A stretch of DNA of 64,000 bases from contig JBDHXA010000004.1 in the NCBI GenBank assembly GCA_039810485.1, forward strand, positions 1 through 64,000, given 5' to 3'. How positions within the stretch are numbered: the first letter of the stretch is position 1; every line of letters begins with the position of its first letter. Of the stretch, positions 52,410 through 61,651 are shown in pieces. Source of the DNA: JADZAA01 sp039810485 (GTDB taxonomy: Bacteria > Bacteroidota > Ignavibacteria > Kapaibacteriales > UBA961). The translations under genes were made by a program, and so were the position numbers. The notes beneath the pieces were generated by a model that made no database searches, was not told the origin of the DNA, and saw only the letters and a list, made by a program, of their open reading frames with translations.

Positions 52410-55400
52410 ATGCGCAACAAACTATTTGCTTTAATAATATTTATTTTTTGTTCTGGGTTGCTTCATGGCCAATCTCTTACAAATAAAGGCAAAGATTTTT
52501 GGCTGACGTTTCTGCCGAATTATCATAATAACTTCAGCGATCAGAATCTCCGTCTTCGAGATAGTTTGCAAATCTACATTACTACCGACGTGCCTACATC
52601 CGGCAAAATCACCTATCGCAATCGCAGCGGCAATGCTTTCTCATCATCTTTTTCAATTACAAAATCAGGTGATATTACTATTTTTCGAACGACTGCGATT
52701 GACTATGAATTAGAAGGATTAAACAGCCACGGAACATTGGTTGCCACAGGACAAAACGAGAAGCCGGCACCGCAAACTTTTCATATTACGGCAGACAATG
52801 ATATAGCGGTGTTTGCTCTAAGTCAAGCAGTAACAACCAGCGATGCCGCCATGATACTTCCAATTCAAGCTCTTGGCTTGAAATATACTGTTGTTGCATA
52901 CAATAGCGATGGGCGACTTGACTATCAGAATAGTTTAACAGGTCAAAGCACTCCCTCTCAATTTGCTGTAGTCGCAGTTGAAGATAATACGCATATTTCT
53001 ATACGACCATCGGCTGCAACTGCAAGGAATGGCTTGGCTCAGCAAACTGTTGTCCTGCAGCAAGGAGAAGCATATTTAGTGCAGGCAAATATTTCTACAA
53101 GTATTCTAAATGCTGACCTCACAGGCACTGAAGTAACATCTGATAAACCAGTTGCAGTATTTGGCGGTCAGCAGCGAGCCACCGTTCCCATCGAGCGTGT
53201 GGCATCGCTTTATTCTCGCGACATGCTTTTTGAGCAAATACCACCAATGGAATCTTGGGGCACGCTGCATATCATAAGCCCTTTGGCTCCGCCAGCGCAA
53301 CAAACTGCAGTTGGCTATGATCTTTATCGCGTAGTTGCCGGATACGACAATACTGCGATTTTTATTAATGGCTCACAGTCCGGAATCTTGCGCAAAGGTC
53401 AGTTTTTGGATTTTCCATTAACAGCTCCGGCAATTGTTCGCACATCAAAACCAGTGATTGTAGCGGAGTATAAAAAAACGTCAGGCGATGCTAATTCTTC
53501 TTCTCGCATGGGAGATCCATTTATGGTAATTGTGCCGCCTCGCGAACAATATCTTTCAGCATATCATTGTGCAAATATTCAGGCGTATTTCCCGCTGAAC
53601 GGCACAAATCTCCCTGATACAACAGTTTATTACGAACATTATCTATCAATAGTCATTCCTACTCGATCGCTTAATTCTATAAGAGTCGACGGAAATACGG
53701 CTAACACATCTCAATTTGCTAAGGTTCCAACATCGTATAGCGCCGGTCTTTGCACAGATATGTCAGCTGGTTGGCTAAGAGTAGCTCACGGCGCCCATAG
53801 CGTAATAGCGAATGAACCGTTTGCACTAACAATTTACGGTTATGGCATGGCAAATAGCTATGGATATACGGGTGGAATTTCTCTAGAAAAAGAAGTTGAT
53901 GTAAAACCGGTGGCTGCCTCTGGCGGCGGCCATATTTGTTTGGGTGATTCTCTGCAATTGAATGCTTCAGGCGGTCGCGGCGGATACAGTTGGCAGCCGT
54001 CTTCTTCTCTCTCTTGTTCAAATTGTCCCAATCCAATAGCGCGTCCGCTTATTACTACGACATACAAGGTTACTTCATTTGATGCCGGCGACTGTCCTAT
54101 TGCCGACTCTGTAACCGTATTTGTAACACAAGCAATCGCAGATGCTTCGCCAGACACTACTATATGCATAGGCAAAGCTGCTAAACTTCGCGCGAGCGGC
54201 GGAATAAAATATGAATGGCGCCCCGCCGCAGATTTGTCCTGCAATGACTGCCAAAATCCGACAGCAATACCATCTGCCACAACTAAGTATTTTGTAACAG
54301 TTACAAATAGCAACGGATGCAGCGCTGTAGATTCTGTTATTGTAACTGTAAATATTCCCACTGCAGATGCGGGGCTTGATACGACAATTTGCGCCGGAAA
54401 TTCTGTGCAGTTGCAAGCAAAAGGAGGCGTATCTTACACTTGGCGACCTTCTGCGGACTTATCATGCGCCAACTGTCCGAATCCTATTGCACAACCAACA
54501 CAAACTACAACTTATGTTGTAAGTGCACTAAATAACTACGGCTGTATTGCAGAAGATTCAGTTATTGTAACAATCAATCACTTAATTGTTGATGCAGGAC
54601 GCGACACCATTATTTGCAAAGGCGACTCGGTCCAGCTTCAAGCTTCGAGTGGTGCTTCATATTCTTGGTTTCCTCCTATTGGGCTTTCATGCGTAAATTG
54701 CCGAAATCCTATAGCGCGACCATTAAAAACAACAACATATTTTGTGCAAATAATAGATTCCATTGGTTGCTTTGCAGAGGATTCAGTAACAATCGCTGTT
54801 AGCGAACCGCACGTGATGCAAAAAATAACTGAAACAATATGCGCAGGTGATTCAATTCAACTTTCAGCAAGCGTCGGCAAATCATATCATTGGTCGCCTG
54901 CCGATGGTCTTTCATGCGTAGATTGCAAAAATCCCATAGCTTTCCCAAAATATACGACAACATATAGATTAACTATCGACAATGGACCCGGCTGCCCAAC
55001 CTTGGGAGAATTTCGCGTACAAGTTCGAGAATGTTTGCCTGCAATGCTTGAATTTGAAAGCGTTGTTTCATGCGACTCACAAACTATGAGCATTAGTTTT
55101 GTCAATCGTGAAGACACAGCCGTACAATTCTTTGGGTTACGGAGTTATGATGCCGACTCACATTATTTTTCAGTCGTATACAACAGACATCTTCCAGCAG
55201 CAATAGAATCTGGCGACTCGGTTCAAATCTTCGTATCATTTAAACCAAAAGGCAATATATCGCTTATCACGCGCTGGCGATTTATTTCTTCAGCCGACAG
55301 TTCTCGAGAGTGCATTATAAAAGGCTCTGGATATATTGTATCAGTTAATTTATCGCTTATACTTCCTGACACGGCATCTCCCGGAAGCCGTCCGTTTATA

Positions 55401-56063
55401 TCCTTGTATGGTGCCACTACTTCCTGGAAGCCGGCAGCCATTACTCATTTCAATGCGTTTATTACTTGGCATAGTGCGCACTTTGTCTTTGACCCCTCGC
55501 TCGACACCATTGCTTTGGGCGCAAAGATGCCGTCGGATTGGTCAGTAAGAAATTCAATTGTCGAAAAAGAGGATTCAACTATTCTTGCCATATATGGTAA
55601 CGGCACCACAGCTATTAGTTATGATGGTGACATATTTCGCTTCACAATCGGCGTAATGCTTGGAGGCACAGAATATCCTGCATTACGGCTGGCTGCCGAT
55701 TTTGGGCAGCGTTCCGAATGTATTGCTCCAATTGCCTTCGGAGATTCTTTGCGAATCTCTACTTGCGCTTTGCCAATACGTTATGTAACCGGCAGCGGAA
55801 AATCCTATTATTTGCGCACTTTTCCTTTGCCATCTTTAGGAAAATCAACAAAAATCGAATATGGTATTGGCATATCTGCCCAAGCAAAGATTGAGCTTTA
55901 CTCATTGACCGGTCAGCTTATTGCAACTTTGGCATCCGCGCATCTTATTCCCGGAAATTATTCCATTGAACTTCCACATTCGTTTCTGTCGCCCGGCATA
56001 TATTATTGCCGAATTATATCTGGCGAATTTATGCAAACAACTCCCATAATTATTGCAGATTGA
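52410..56063 (+). CDS. Giant secreted protein: IgGFc-binding-type N-terminus, five CxxC repeat domains, T9SS tail
   Basis: 1217 residues from the ATG at 52410 (MRNKLFALIIFIFCSGLLHG, signal peptide). An earlier ATG at 52365 would precede it by 15 residues. The N-terminal 480 residues start 'TNKGKDFWLTFLPN', the signature of the IgGFc-binding-protein N-terminal domain of Bacteroidota. Next come five repeats of about 75 residues (53.93-55.03 kb), each with a 'CxGxSxxLxAxGG..Y.W.P' start and a C-x2-C in LSCSNCPNP, LSCNDCQNP, LSCANCPNP, LSCVNCRNP or LSCVDCKNP. A beta-sandwich region and a T9SS type A domain ('TFPLPSLGKSTKIEY...GIYYCRII') finish it. Probable large surface adhesin or gliding-type protein. 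Confidence 0.82.
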   Translation: MRNKLFALIIFIFCSGLLHGQSLTNKGKDFWLTFLPNYHNNFSDQNLRLRDSLQIYITTDVPTSGKITYRNRSGNAFSSSFSITKSGDITIFRTTAIDYELEGLNSHGTLVATGQNEKPAPQTFHITADNDIAVFALSQAVTTSDAAMILPIQALGLKYTVVAYNSDGRLDYQNSLTGQSTPSQFAVVAVEDNTHISIRPSAATARNGLAQQTVVLQQGEAYLVQANISTSILNADLTGTEVTSDKPVAVFGGQQRATVPIERVASLYSRDMLFEQIPPMESWGTLHIISPLAPPAQQTAVGYDLYRVVAGYDNTAIFINGSQSGILRKGQFLDFPLTAPAIVRTSKPVIVAEYKKTSGDANSSSRMGDPFMVIVPPREQYLSAYHCANIQAYFPLNGTNLPDTTVYYEHYLSIVIPTRSLNSIRVDGNTANTSQFAKVPTSYSAGLCTDMSAGWLRVAHGAHSVIANEPFALTIYGYGMANSYGYTGGISLEKEVDVKPVAASGGGHICLGDSLQLNASGGRGGYSWQPSSSLSCSNCPNPIARPLITTTYKVTSFDAGDCPIADSVTVFVTQAIADASPDTTICIGKAAKLRASGGIKYEWRPAADLSCNDCQNPTAIPSATTKYFVTVTNSNGCSAVDSVIVTVNIPTADAGLDTTICAGNSVQLQAKGGVSYTWRPSADLSCANCPNPIAQPTQTTTYVVSALNNYGCIAEDSVIVTINHLIVDAGRDTIICKGDSVQLQASSGASYSWFPPIGLSCVNCRNPIARPLKTTTYFVQIIDSIGCFAEDSVTIAVSEPHVMQKITETICAGDSIQLSASVGKSYHWSPADGLSCVDCKNPIAFPKYTTTYRLTIDNGPGCPTLGEFRVQVRECLPAMLEFESVVSCDSQTMSISFVNREDTAVQFFGLRSYDADSHYFSVVYNRHLPAAIESGDSVQIFVSFKPKGNISLITRWRFISSADSSRECIIKGSGYIVSVNLSLILPDTASPGSRPFISLYGATTSWKPAAITHFNAFITWHSAHFVFDPSLDTIALGAKMPSDWSVRNSIVEKEDSTILAIYGNGTTAISYDGDIFRFTIGVMLGGTEYPALRLAADFGQRSECIAPIAFGDSLRISTCALPIRYVTGSGKSYYLRTFPLPSLGKSTKIEYGIGISAQAKIELYSLTGQLIATLASAHLIPGNYSIELPHSFLSPGIYYCRIISGEFMQTTPIIIAD

Positions 56064-56325
56064 AATAATTTACCCGTTTTTTTGTAAAATAGTTAAGATG
56101 ATTTAATCTTGAATGCGTTGCATTATCTCTACAAATCTACATACGTCGCAGATTTGATGACAACGCACCATGTTTGAATTGCCTATAATCCCAACTTCTG
56201 CGCTTTTCTATTGAATTATTGAAGTGTAAATTTTACATCATATCGCTTGGCATAATGTAACTTTATGCTGCAAATATGTTTTTTCTCCTTAATTTAGACG
56301 CTGTCAGCCATTTACTTTTTTATTG

Positions 56326-59300
56326 ATGAAATTTTTACGCTGCATAGTTGTTTTTCTTGTCTTCGCTGCAACTTTTCAAGTTAAAGCAGAGGATGAACGC
56401 ATTCCATATACTATGAGAATAGGCGGCAGCGGAATGCAGCGCGTTTTGGATATTGCTGCAGATCCCGCAAACGGCGATATAATTGCCGTAGGCGTTACCA
56501 CTTCAGTCGATATGCCCGGAAGAGATGGAGCTTATCAGGCGACAAATGCCCTAAAAGAAAATGGCTTCGTCATGCGATTTAACGCAGATTGTACATTATT
56601 AAAATTTACCGTATTGATTGGCGGCAGTGAATTTGACGAAATACGCGGAGTTGCTATATCATCTTCTGGCGACATACTGTTGACGGGCAGCACAATGTCG
56701 GGCGTTGGAATCGGCGGATTCCCGACGACAAAAGGTGCATTCGACACTCTTTCGCAGAAAAACGAGCAAGATGCTTTTTTCGCTATTTTATCCGGCGATG
56801 GCAAGAATTTGCTGTATTCGTCTATGATTGGCGGTGAAAAGTCGGACCGAGCTTCTGACATTATTGCTCTTCGTCCAAATGTATTCGTTGTTTGCGGAGA
56901 AACTGAATCGCTAAGATTTCCGGGCGCAGATATTTCATATGAAAACAAAGGTTTGCAGGGATTTGTTGCAGTAATATATCGAGAAAACGTCGGCAATGAA
57001 TCATTCGCTGTTTCTTCTTATCTGATAGGTGGGCGAGAAAAGGACTACTGCACAAGCGTAGCGCGAATAAGCAATGAACAGTTTGCCGTAACAGGCGCAA
57101 CTTCATCGTCAGATTTCCCTGTAACTGAAAGTTCGTCTAATATGGGAAAATATAAGGGAAAATTAGATGCATTTGCAGCTGTCTTTGAAATAAAACAAGA
57201 AATAAAACCAATTGCAGTTTGGCTGATAGGCGGCAAATCTGATGACATTGGCCGCGCGATTGCATATAATGGCGAGAATTATCTGGCAATTGCAGGCACA
57301 ACTGCTTCAGAAGATTTCATATTGGTTGATAAGCCAGAAATCATCAAATATGGCGGAAAAAACGACGCTTTTGCAACTATATGCGCAATTGACGGCACGG
57401 TAAAGTTTTCTACGTATCTCGGTGGATCAGAGGCAGATACAGCTTCTTATGTAGGATTTTCCGAACATGGCGACATTATTGTTGCCGGATCTTCCGCTTC
57501 GTGGGATTTTCCTTTCTCTGGCTTGACTACTGAGTGGCTGGCTGACAGTTATTCAGGTCAAAACGACGGCTTTGTCTCAGTATTTTCACCATTTCGTCAT
57601 CGCTTGTTGTATTCTTCGATGTTTGGCGGAACTAAAAATGATGCAACGACGGCTTTAGCTATAGGAGACCGAGGCAAAATTACCATAGCTGGCTCAACTA
57701 ACTCATCACGCTCTTCATTTAGCCCATCTACGATTAACAGCACAATTCCCAACAACTTTGATGATGGATTCTTAATTCATTGCGATTTGCGCCCCGATTT
57801 ATTTTCATATCAACAAAAAATACAATTTCCTGACACCTTTATTGGCGATGCGGTGACAGATACTGCCATCATTATTGCAACAGGCATAAATTTCATTGAT
57901 TTTCAGCCGTTTATTGCAGGAGATCCAGAAGGAAATTTTACTTTGCAAAAGGATGGAGAGCATAAATTATCAGCGCGCGAAATTGATACGCTCATAGTTG
58001 TCTTTGCTCCCAAATCTTCCGGGATTAAAAATGCAACGTTGATGTTTGCGACTGGAAGCGAAAATTTGCGCCCTAAAATTGCATTAAGCGGAATTGGTAA
58101 AAATGCAATACTTTCTACAAATTTGCCGCTGATATTTGAACCAATTGAAGTAGGTTTGAAATCTGCGCCTAAAATAGTAAGAATTAAGAATCTACTAGCT
58201 AATGAGTGTCATATTGACAGCTTATTTCTAATTGGGCAAGATACTGACGCTTTTTCTATACAATATCCGCCTTCTCGCACAATACCGTCCGGTAAATCTG
58301 TTGAAATACCAATAATATTCTCGCCGACAATTCGCGGCCAACATCAATGTAATTTATTGGTAAAAACAACAATTGGAAATATTAGAGGGCTGATTAAAGG
58401 GACGGGAATAGGCGCTGAGCTTATTGCTTCGGAAAAGAAATTAGCATTCGACACCACAAGCGTTGGGGCAAGCAATAACCGATACGTTGAAATTCAAAAT
58501 ATTGGAGAAAAATCGGCAAATTGCACATTGCAAATCTACGGTGACAACGAGGGAAATTTTAGCATGAATTCGCCTCAATATTTCAGGCTGGAGCCCAATG
58601 AAAAAAAAACCGCGGAGTTGATTTTCAGGCCGCAAACTTTTGGAACTAAAAATGCTGTCTTTAAGATAGCAGGCGATAATTTCGAGAGTTTGCAGATGCA
58701 ATTATATGGAGTTGCCACATCCGGAACAGGGCTATGGCTTCAATTAGCGATAGACACAATATTTACTCGTATTGGACAGGAAATTAACATTCCAGTCAGA
58801 GTGCTGTCCTCAAGCGGATTTATGCTTAATAAAGAGCTGAAATACGAGGCTGAATTGCGCTATAACGGCTCAATCCTTGGATTTCGAGACTCGGCTTACA
58901 CAACCCGACTTTTAGAACCGTGGCGGACAATAACGCTTTATGGTTCATATACAATCAAAAGCAATTCAATCGAATCCGTTTTGTGCGAAGCGAAGCTGAC
59001 TGCCGCGCTTGGCGATACAAATGCAACTTCTATAATTCTCGATAATTTGAAATTGTTTGACGGAAACGGTGTTTTACATGCCGGTTACTCGGTGCGCAAT
59101 GGCAAAGTAGTGATAACCGATGCTGACAAAATAAACATTCCGACCGATGCAGCGCTCAAAATTAAAGCATATCCCATACCAGCAGTCAGTGCACTCACTT
59201 TAGACATTATCTCACCGATATCCAAACCTGTGTTGACGATTTATTCAATTGCAGGAGAAATAATGTCCCGACAGCAGCTTGATATTGCTCCCAATAAACT

Positions 59301-59409
59301 TCAAACAATCTCTCTATCAACAGAGCGATTTGGACGCGGCTGCTATATTGTTGTTCTTTCGTCGGATACTTCTTCTACAGCTGAACTCTGCTTTATCATT
59401 ACTCCTTAA
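56326..59409 (+). CDS. Giant secreted SBBP-propeller/ASH-domain protein with T9SS sorting domain
   Basis: 1027 residues from the ATG at 56326 (MKFLRCIVVFLVFAATFQVKA). The first 480 residues hold SBBP-type propeller repeats ('LIGGSEFDEIRGVAISSSGD', 'YLGGSEADTASYVGFSEHGD', 'MFGGTKNDATTALAIGDRG'). About 490-800 are three Ig-like ASH/HYDIN-type domains ('FIDFQPFIAGDPEGNFTL', 'LAFDTTSVGASNNRYVEIQN'). The last about 80 residues ('IKAYPIPAVSALTLDIISPI' to 'RGCYIVVLSSD') are a T9SS type A sorting domain. Predicted surface protein of unknown ligand. It follows the other giant gene by 262 bases on the same strand. Confidence 0.82.
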   Translation: MKFLRCIVVFLVFAATFQVKAEDERIPYTMRIGGSGMQRVLDIAADPANGDIIAVGVTTSVDMPGRDGAYQATNALKENGFVMRFNADCTLLKFTVLIGGSEFDEIRGVAISSSGDILLTGSTMSGVGIGGFPTTKGAFDTLSQKNEQDAFFAILSGDGKNLLYSSMIGGEKSDRASDIIALRPNVFVVCGETESLRFPGADISYENKGLQGFVAVIYRENVGNESFAVSSYLIGGREKDYCTSVARISNEQFAVTGATSSSDFPVTESSSNMGKYKGKLDAFAAVFEIKQEIKPIAVWLIGGKSDDIGRAIAYNGENYLAIAGTTASEDFILVDKPEIIKYGGKNDAFATICAIDGTVKFSTYLGGSEADTASYVGFSEHGDIIVAGSSASWDFPFSGLTTEWLADSYSGQNDGFVSVFSPFRHRLLYSSMFGGTKNDATTALAIGDRGKITIAGSTNSSRSSFSPSTINSTIPNNFDDGFLIHCDLRPDLFSYQQKIQFPDTFIGDAVTDTAIIIATGINFIDFQPFIAGDPEGNFTLQKDGEHKLSAREIDTLIVVFAPKSSGIKNATLMFATGSENLRPKIALSGIGKNAILSTNLPLIFEPIEVGLKSAPKIVRIKNLLANECHIDSLFLIGQDTDAFSIQYPPSRTIPSGKSVEIPIIFSPTIRGQHQCNLLVKTTIGNIRGLIKGTGIGAELIASEKKLAFDTTSVGASNNRYVEIQNIGEKSANCTLQIYGDNEGNFSMNSPQYFRLEPNEKKTAELIFRPQTFGTKNAVFKIAGDNFESLQMQLYGVATSGTGLWLQLAIDTIFTRIGQEINIPVRVLSSSGFMLNKELKYEAELRYNGSILGFRDSAYTTRLLEPWRTITLYGSYTIKSNSIESVLCEAKLTAALGDTNATSIILDNLKLFDGNGVLHAGYSVRNGKVVITDADKINIPTDAALKIKAYPIPAVSALTLDIISPISKPVLTIYSIAGEIMSRQQLDIAPNKLQTISLSTERFGRGCYIVVLSSDTSSTAELCFIITP

Positions 59410-59551
59410 AGCGCATTTCCTTAAAAAATACAGCAATGTGCAGCGGTTGGTTCTCGTCTTTACAGATTGCTATTCGTTAATTTAGTATCTTTATACAAAT
59501 CAAGTCAAATACACGGCGCTCTGCCTTTAATAATACTTCAATCATAATCTT

Positions 59552-60334
59552 ATGAATTATCAAACTTTGCTAGTCGAAAAAAAATCAGGATATGCAATTA
59601 TTACACTTAACAGACCGGACAAATTAAACGCATTGAATGCTTTGCTGTTTGCCGAACTTGCCGAGGCCGTCGAGCATCTGCGAGATGATGACAAAACAAA
59701 TGTTTTGATTATAACAGGCAGCGGAGCGAAGGCATTTGCTGCGGGAGCGGATATTGCCGAGCTGCATGAGCAAACGGCTGAAACGGGAGCTGATTTTGCC
59801 CGCCGCGGACAAGAAGTTTTTCATGAAATTGAACATTTAGGAAAACCTGTGATAGCAGCTGTGAATGGGTTCGCTCTAGGCGGCGGCTGCGAGCTGGCTC
59901 TTGCATGCCATATTCGATTTTGCTCGACAAATGCCAAATTTGGGCAGCCGGAAGTTAATCTTGGAATTATACCGGGATATGGCGGAACTCAACGCCTCAC
60001 GAAATTAGTTGGAACTGCAAAATCGGCAGAAATTATTTTATCGGGCAATGCCATTGGAGCTGAGGAAGCTGCAGCAATCGGATTGGTTAATTCCGTTCAT
60101 ATACCGGAAGAATTAATGCCGTTTGCTGAAAATTTTGCGCAAAAACTTGCAACGAAAGCGCCAACTGCTCTTCGAGCAGCACTAGCAACAATATTATCGG
60201 CAGGCGAAACTGCATCCAAAAACGGCATGGAAACCGAGTCACGGCATTTCGGAGTGGTCTGCGGAACCGAAGATTTTGCAGAAGGAACATCAGCATTTTT
60301 AGAGAAACGCACTGCTGTCTTTACAGGAAAATGA
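59552..60334 (+). CDS. Enoyl-CoA hydratase (crotonase family)
   Basis: 260 residues, usual length. 'ITLNRPDKLNALNALL', oxyanion-hole segments GSGAKAFAAGADI (57-69) and GFALGGGCELAL (107-117), and both catalytic glutamates of true hydratases: Glu114 and Glu134 (GQPEVNLGIIPGYGGTQRL). It would add water to trans-2-enoyl-CoA in fatty-acid or 3-hydroxybutyryl-CoA metabolism. Overlaps the next gene by 4 bases (ATGA) although the functions look unrelated. Confidence 0.93.
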   Translation: MNYQTLLVEKKSGYAIITLNRPDKLNALNALLFAELAEAVEHLRDDDKTNVLIITGSGAKAFAAGADIAELHEQTAETGADFARRGQEVFHEIEHLGKPVIAAVNGFALGGGCELALACHIRFCSTNAKFGQPEVNLGIIPGYGGTQRLTKLVGTAKSAEIILSGNAIGAEEAAAIGLVNSVHIPEELMPFAENFAQKLATKAPTALRAALATILSAGETASKNGMETESRHFGVVCGTEDFAEGTSAFLEKRTAVFTGK

Positions 60335-61512
60335 CGCGACATTTACAAAATATAATTGTTGCTCCCTTTGTTCTATTTTTTGTTTGTTCTGCCGATGCCG
60401 CATTATATTACAGAGGCAACAAAACAAATGAAAAGCAATCAGAATTGCGTAAAGTTCAGCAGCAAATAGTGCAAACCACCAAGCAACTGCAAAACTTGCA
60501 GCGACGAGAAGTCAATCAATCTCAGTCGCTTGGTTCATTCCGAAAGAAGAAGCAGGCAATAGAGTTGCATCTGCTAAACCTCAGAGAACAAAAATCCGGC
60601 TTGGAAAATGCCTTGACATCGCTAATGCGAAGCGATTCTACTGTTATGACCTCAATGACGACAACTCGCCAGAATTTTGGCAAATATTTGCGCAAGTTAT
60701 ATATCGCATCATTATACGTGAGCGATGTTTCCACCGATGTTCAGCCTATTTATGCGCGTACAATTGCAGCTGTTATAAAAAAGCGTTTACGTGTCATGAA
60801 TGCAAAGCACGATTCTTTGTCGCGCAGGCACATTTCAATGCTACAGGAATCAATAGAGACATCAGATTTAATGCAGCAAAAGACAAATGAGAGCAAAACC
60901 TTAGATAACACGATTCAGAAAACGCAAGCCACACTGCAAGAAATCAGAACTAATAAGGATCTGATGCAGCAAGAGCTAGTAGAAAAGCGTCGCTCGGCGG
61001 AAAAAATTCGGGCAATAGTGGTGCAGCTGACTGAGGATGAGCGGAAACGGGAGGAAGAACGAAAAGTAGCTGAACAAAAGAGCAAACAATCGAAAATCGC
61101 GGCGCATCAGAAAAAGAATGTCAAAATAATGAGCGGACTTCACTGGCCAATAAACTCGCGTAAAATCTTTCGGAATTATGGTCAGTATAGAAATAAGCAA
61201 ACAAATACTGTGATGGATAATCCCGGCATTGACATAGCTGCTTCTATTGGCACGAATGTAAGTGCCGCTGCTGCCGGAACAGTATCATTGGTGCACTGGC
61301 TTCCGGGCTATAATTCATTGCTTATTATAGATCATGAAAATGGATATAGAACAGTTTACGCCAATTTAGATAAGACAATTGCTATAAAAGGGCAAAAAGT
61401 GGCTGCCGGCGCCCCTATTGGTAGAACTGGCGAATCTGTAGCTGGAAAATTTTTACACTTTGAAGTGTGGCACGGCACGGATCGCGTCAATCCTGCAACA
61501 ATGTTAAAGTAA
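60331..61512 (+). CDS. EnvC-like murein hydrolase activator (degenerate M23 domain)
   Basis: 393 residues: signal peptide (MTRHLQNIIVAPFVLFFVCSADA), a long coiled coil (about 30-255) and a C-terminal LytM/peptidase M23 domain (about 275-393). In catalytic M23 enzymes zinc is held by HxxxD and HxH. Here the first motif is Asn297-Pro-Gly-Ile-Asp301 and the second is Phe374-Leu-His376, so two of the three histidines are missing. The same loss is known in EnvC, which activates amidases to split the septal wall rather than cutting it. A role in cell separation is inferred. Confidence 0.85.
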   Translation: MTRHLQNIIVAPFVLFFVCSADAALYYRGNKTNEKQSELRKVQQQIVQTTKQLQNLQRREVNQSQSLGSFRKKKQAIELHLLNLREQKSGLENALTSLMRSDSTVMTSMTTTRQNFGKYLRKLYIASLYVSDVSTDVQPIYARTIAAVIKKRLRVMNAKHDSLSRRHISMLQESIETSDLMQQKTNESKTLDNTIQKTQATLQEIRTNKDLMQQELVEKRRSAEKIRAIVVQLTEDERKREEERKVAEQKSKQSKIAAHQKKNVKIMSGLHWPINSRKIFRNYGQYRNKQTNTVMDNPGIDIAASIGTNVSAAAAGTVSLVHWLPGYNSLLIIDHENGYRTVYANLDKTIAIKGQKVAAGAPIGRTGESVAGKFLHFEVWHGTDRVNPATMLK

Positions 61513-61651
61513 CATTTTGCTTTCCGTTAAATGCTTCATTATTGTAAAATACTGCTTAGAGAGTGATGCTCTTTTGCTGTTTCAATAGCAAATCAATAAT
61601 AGATTTTTTGAACAATTGAAGTTTTTTTAATCATCAATCACCTAACGTTAT

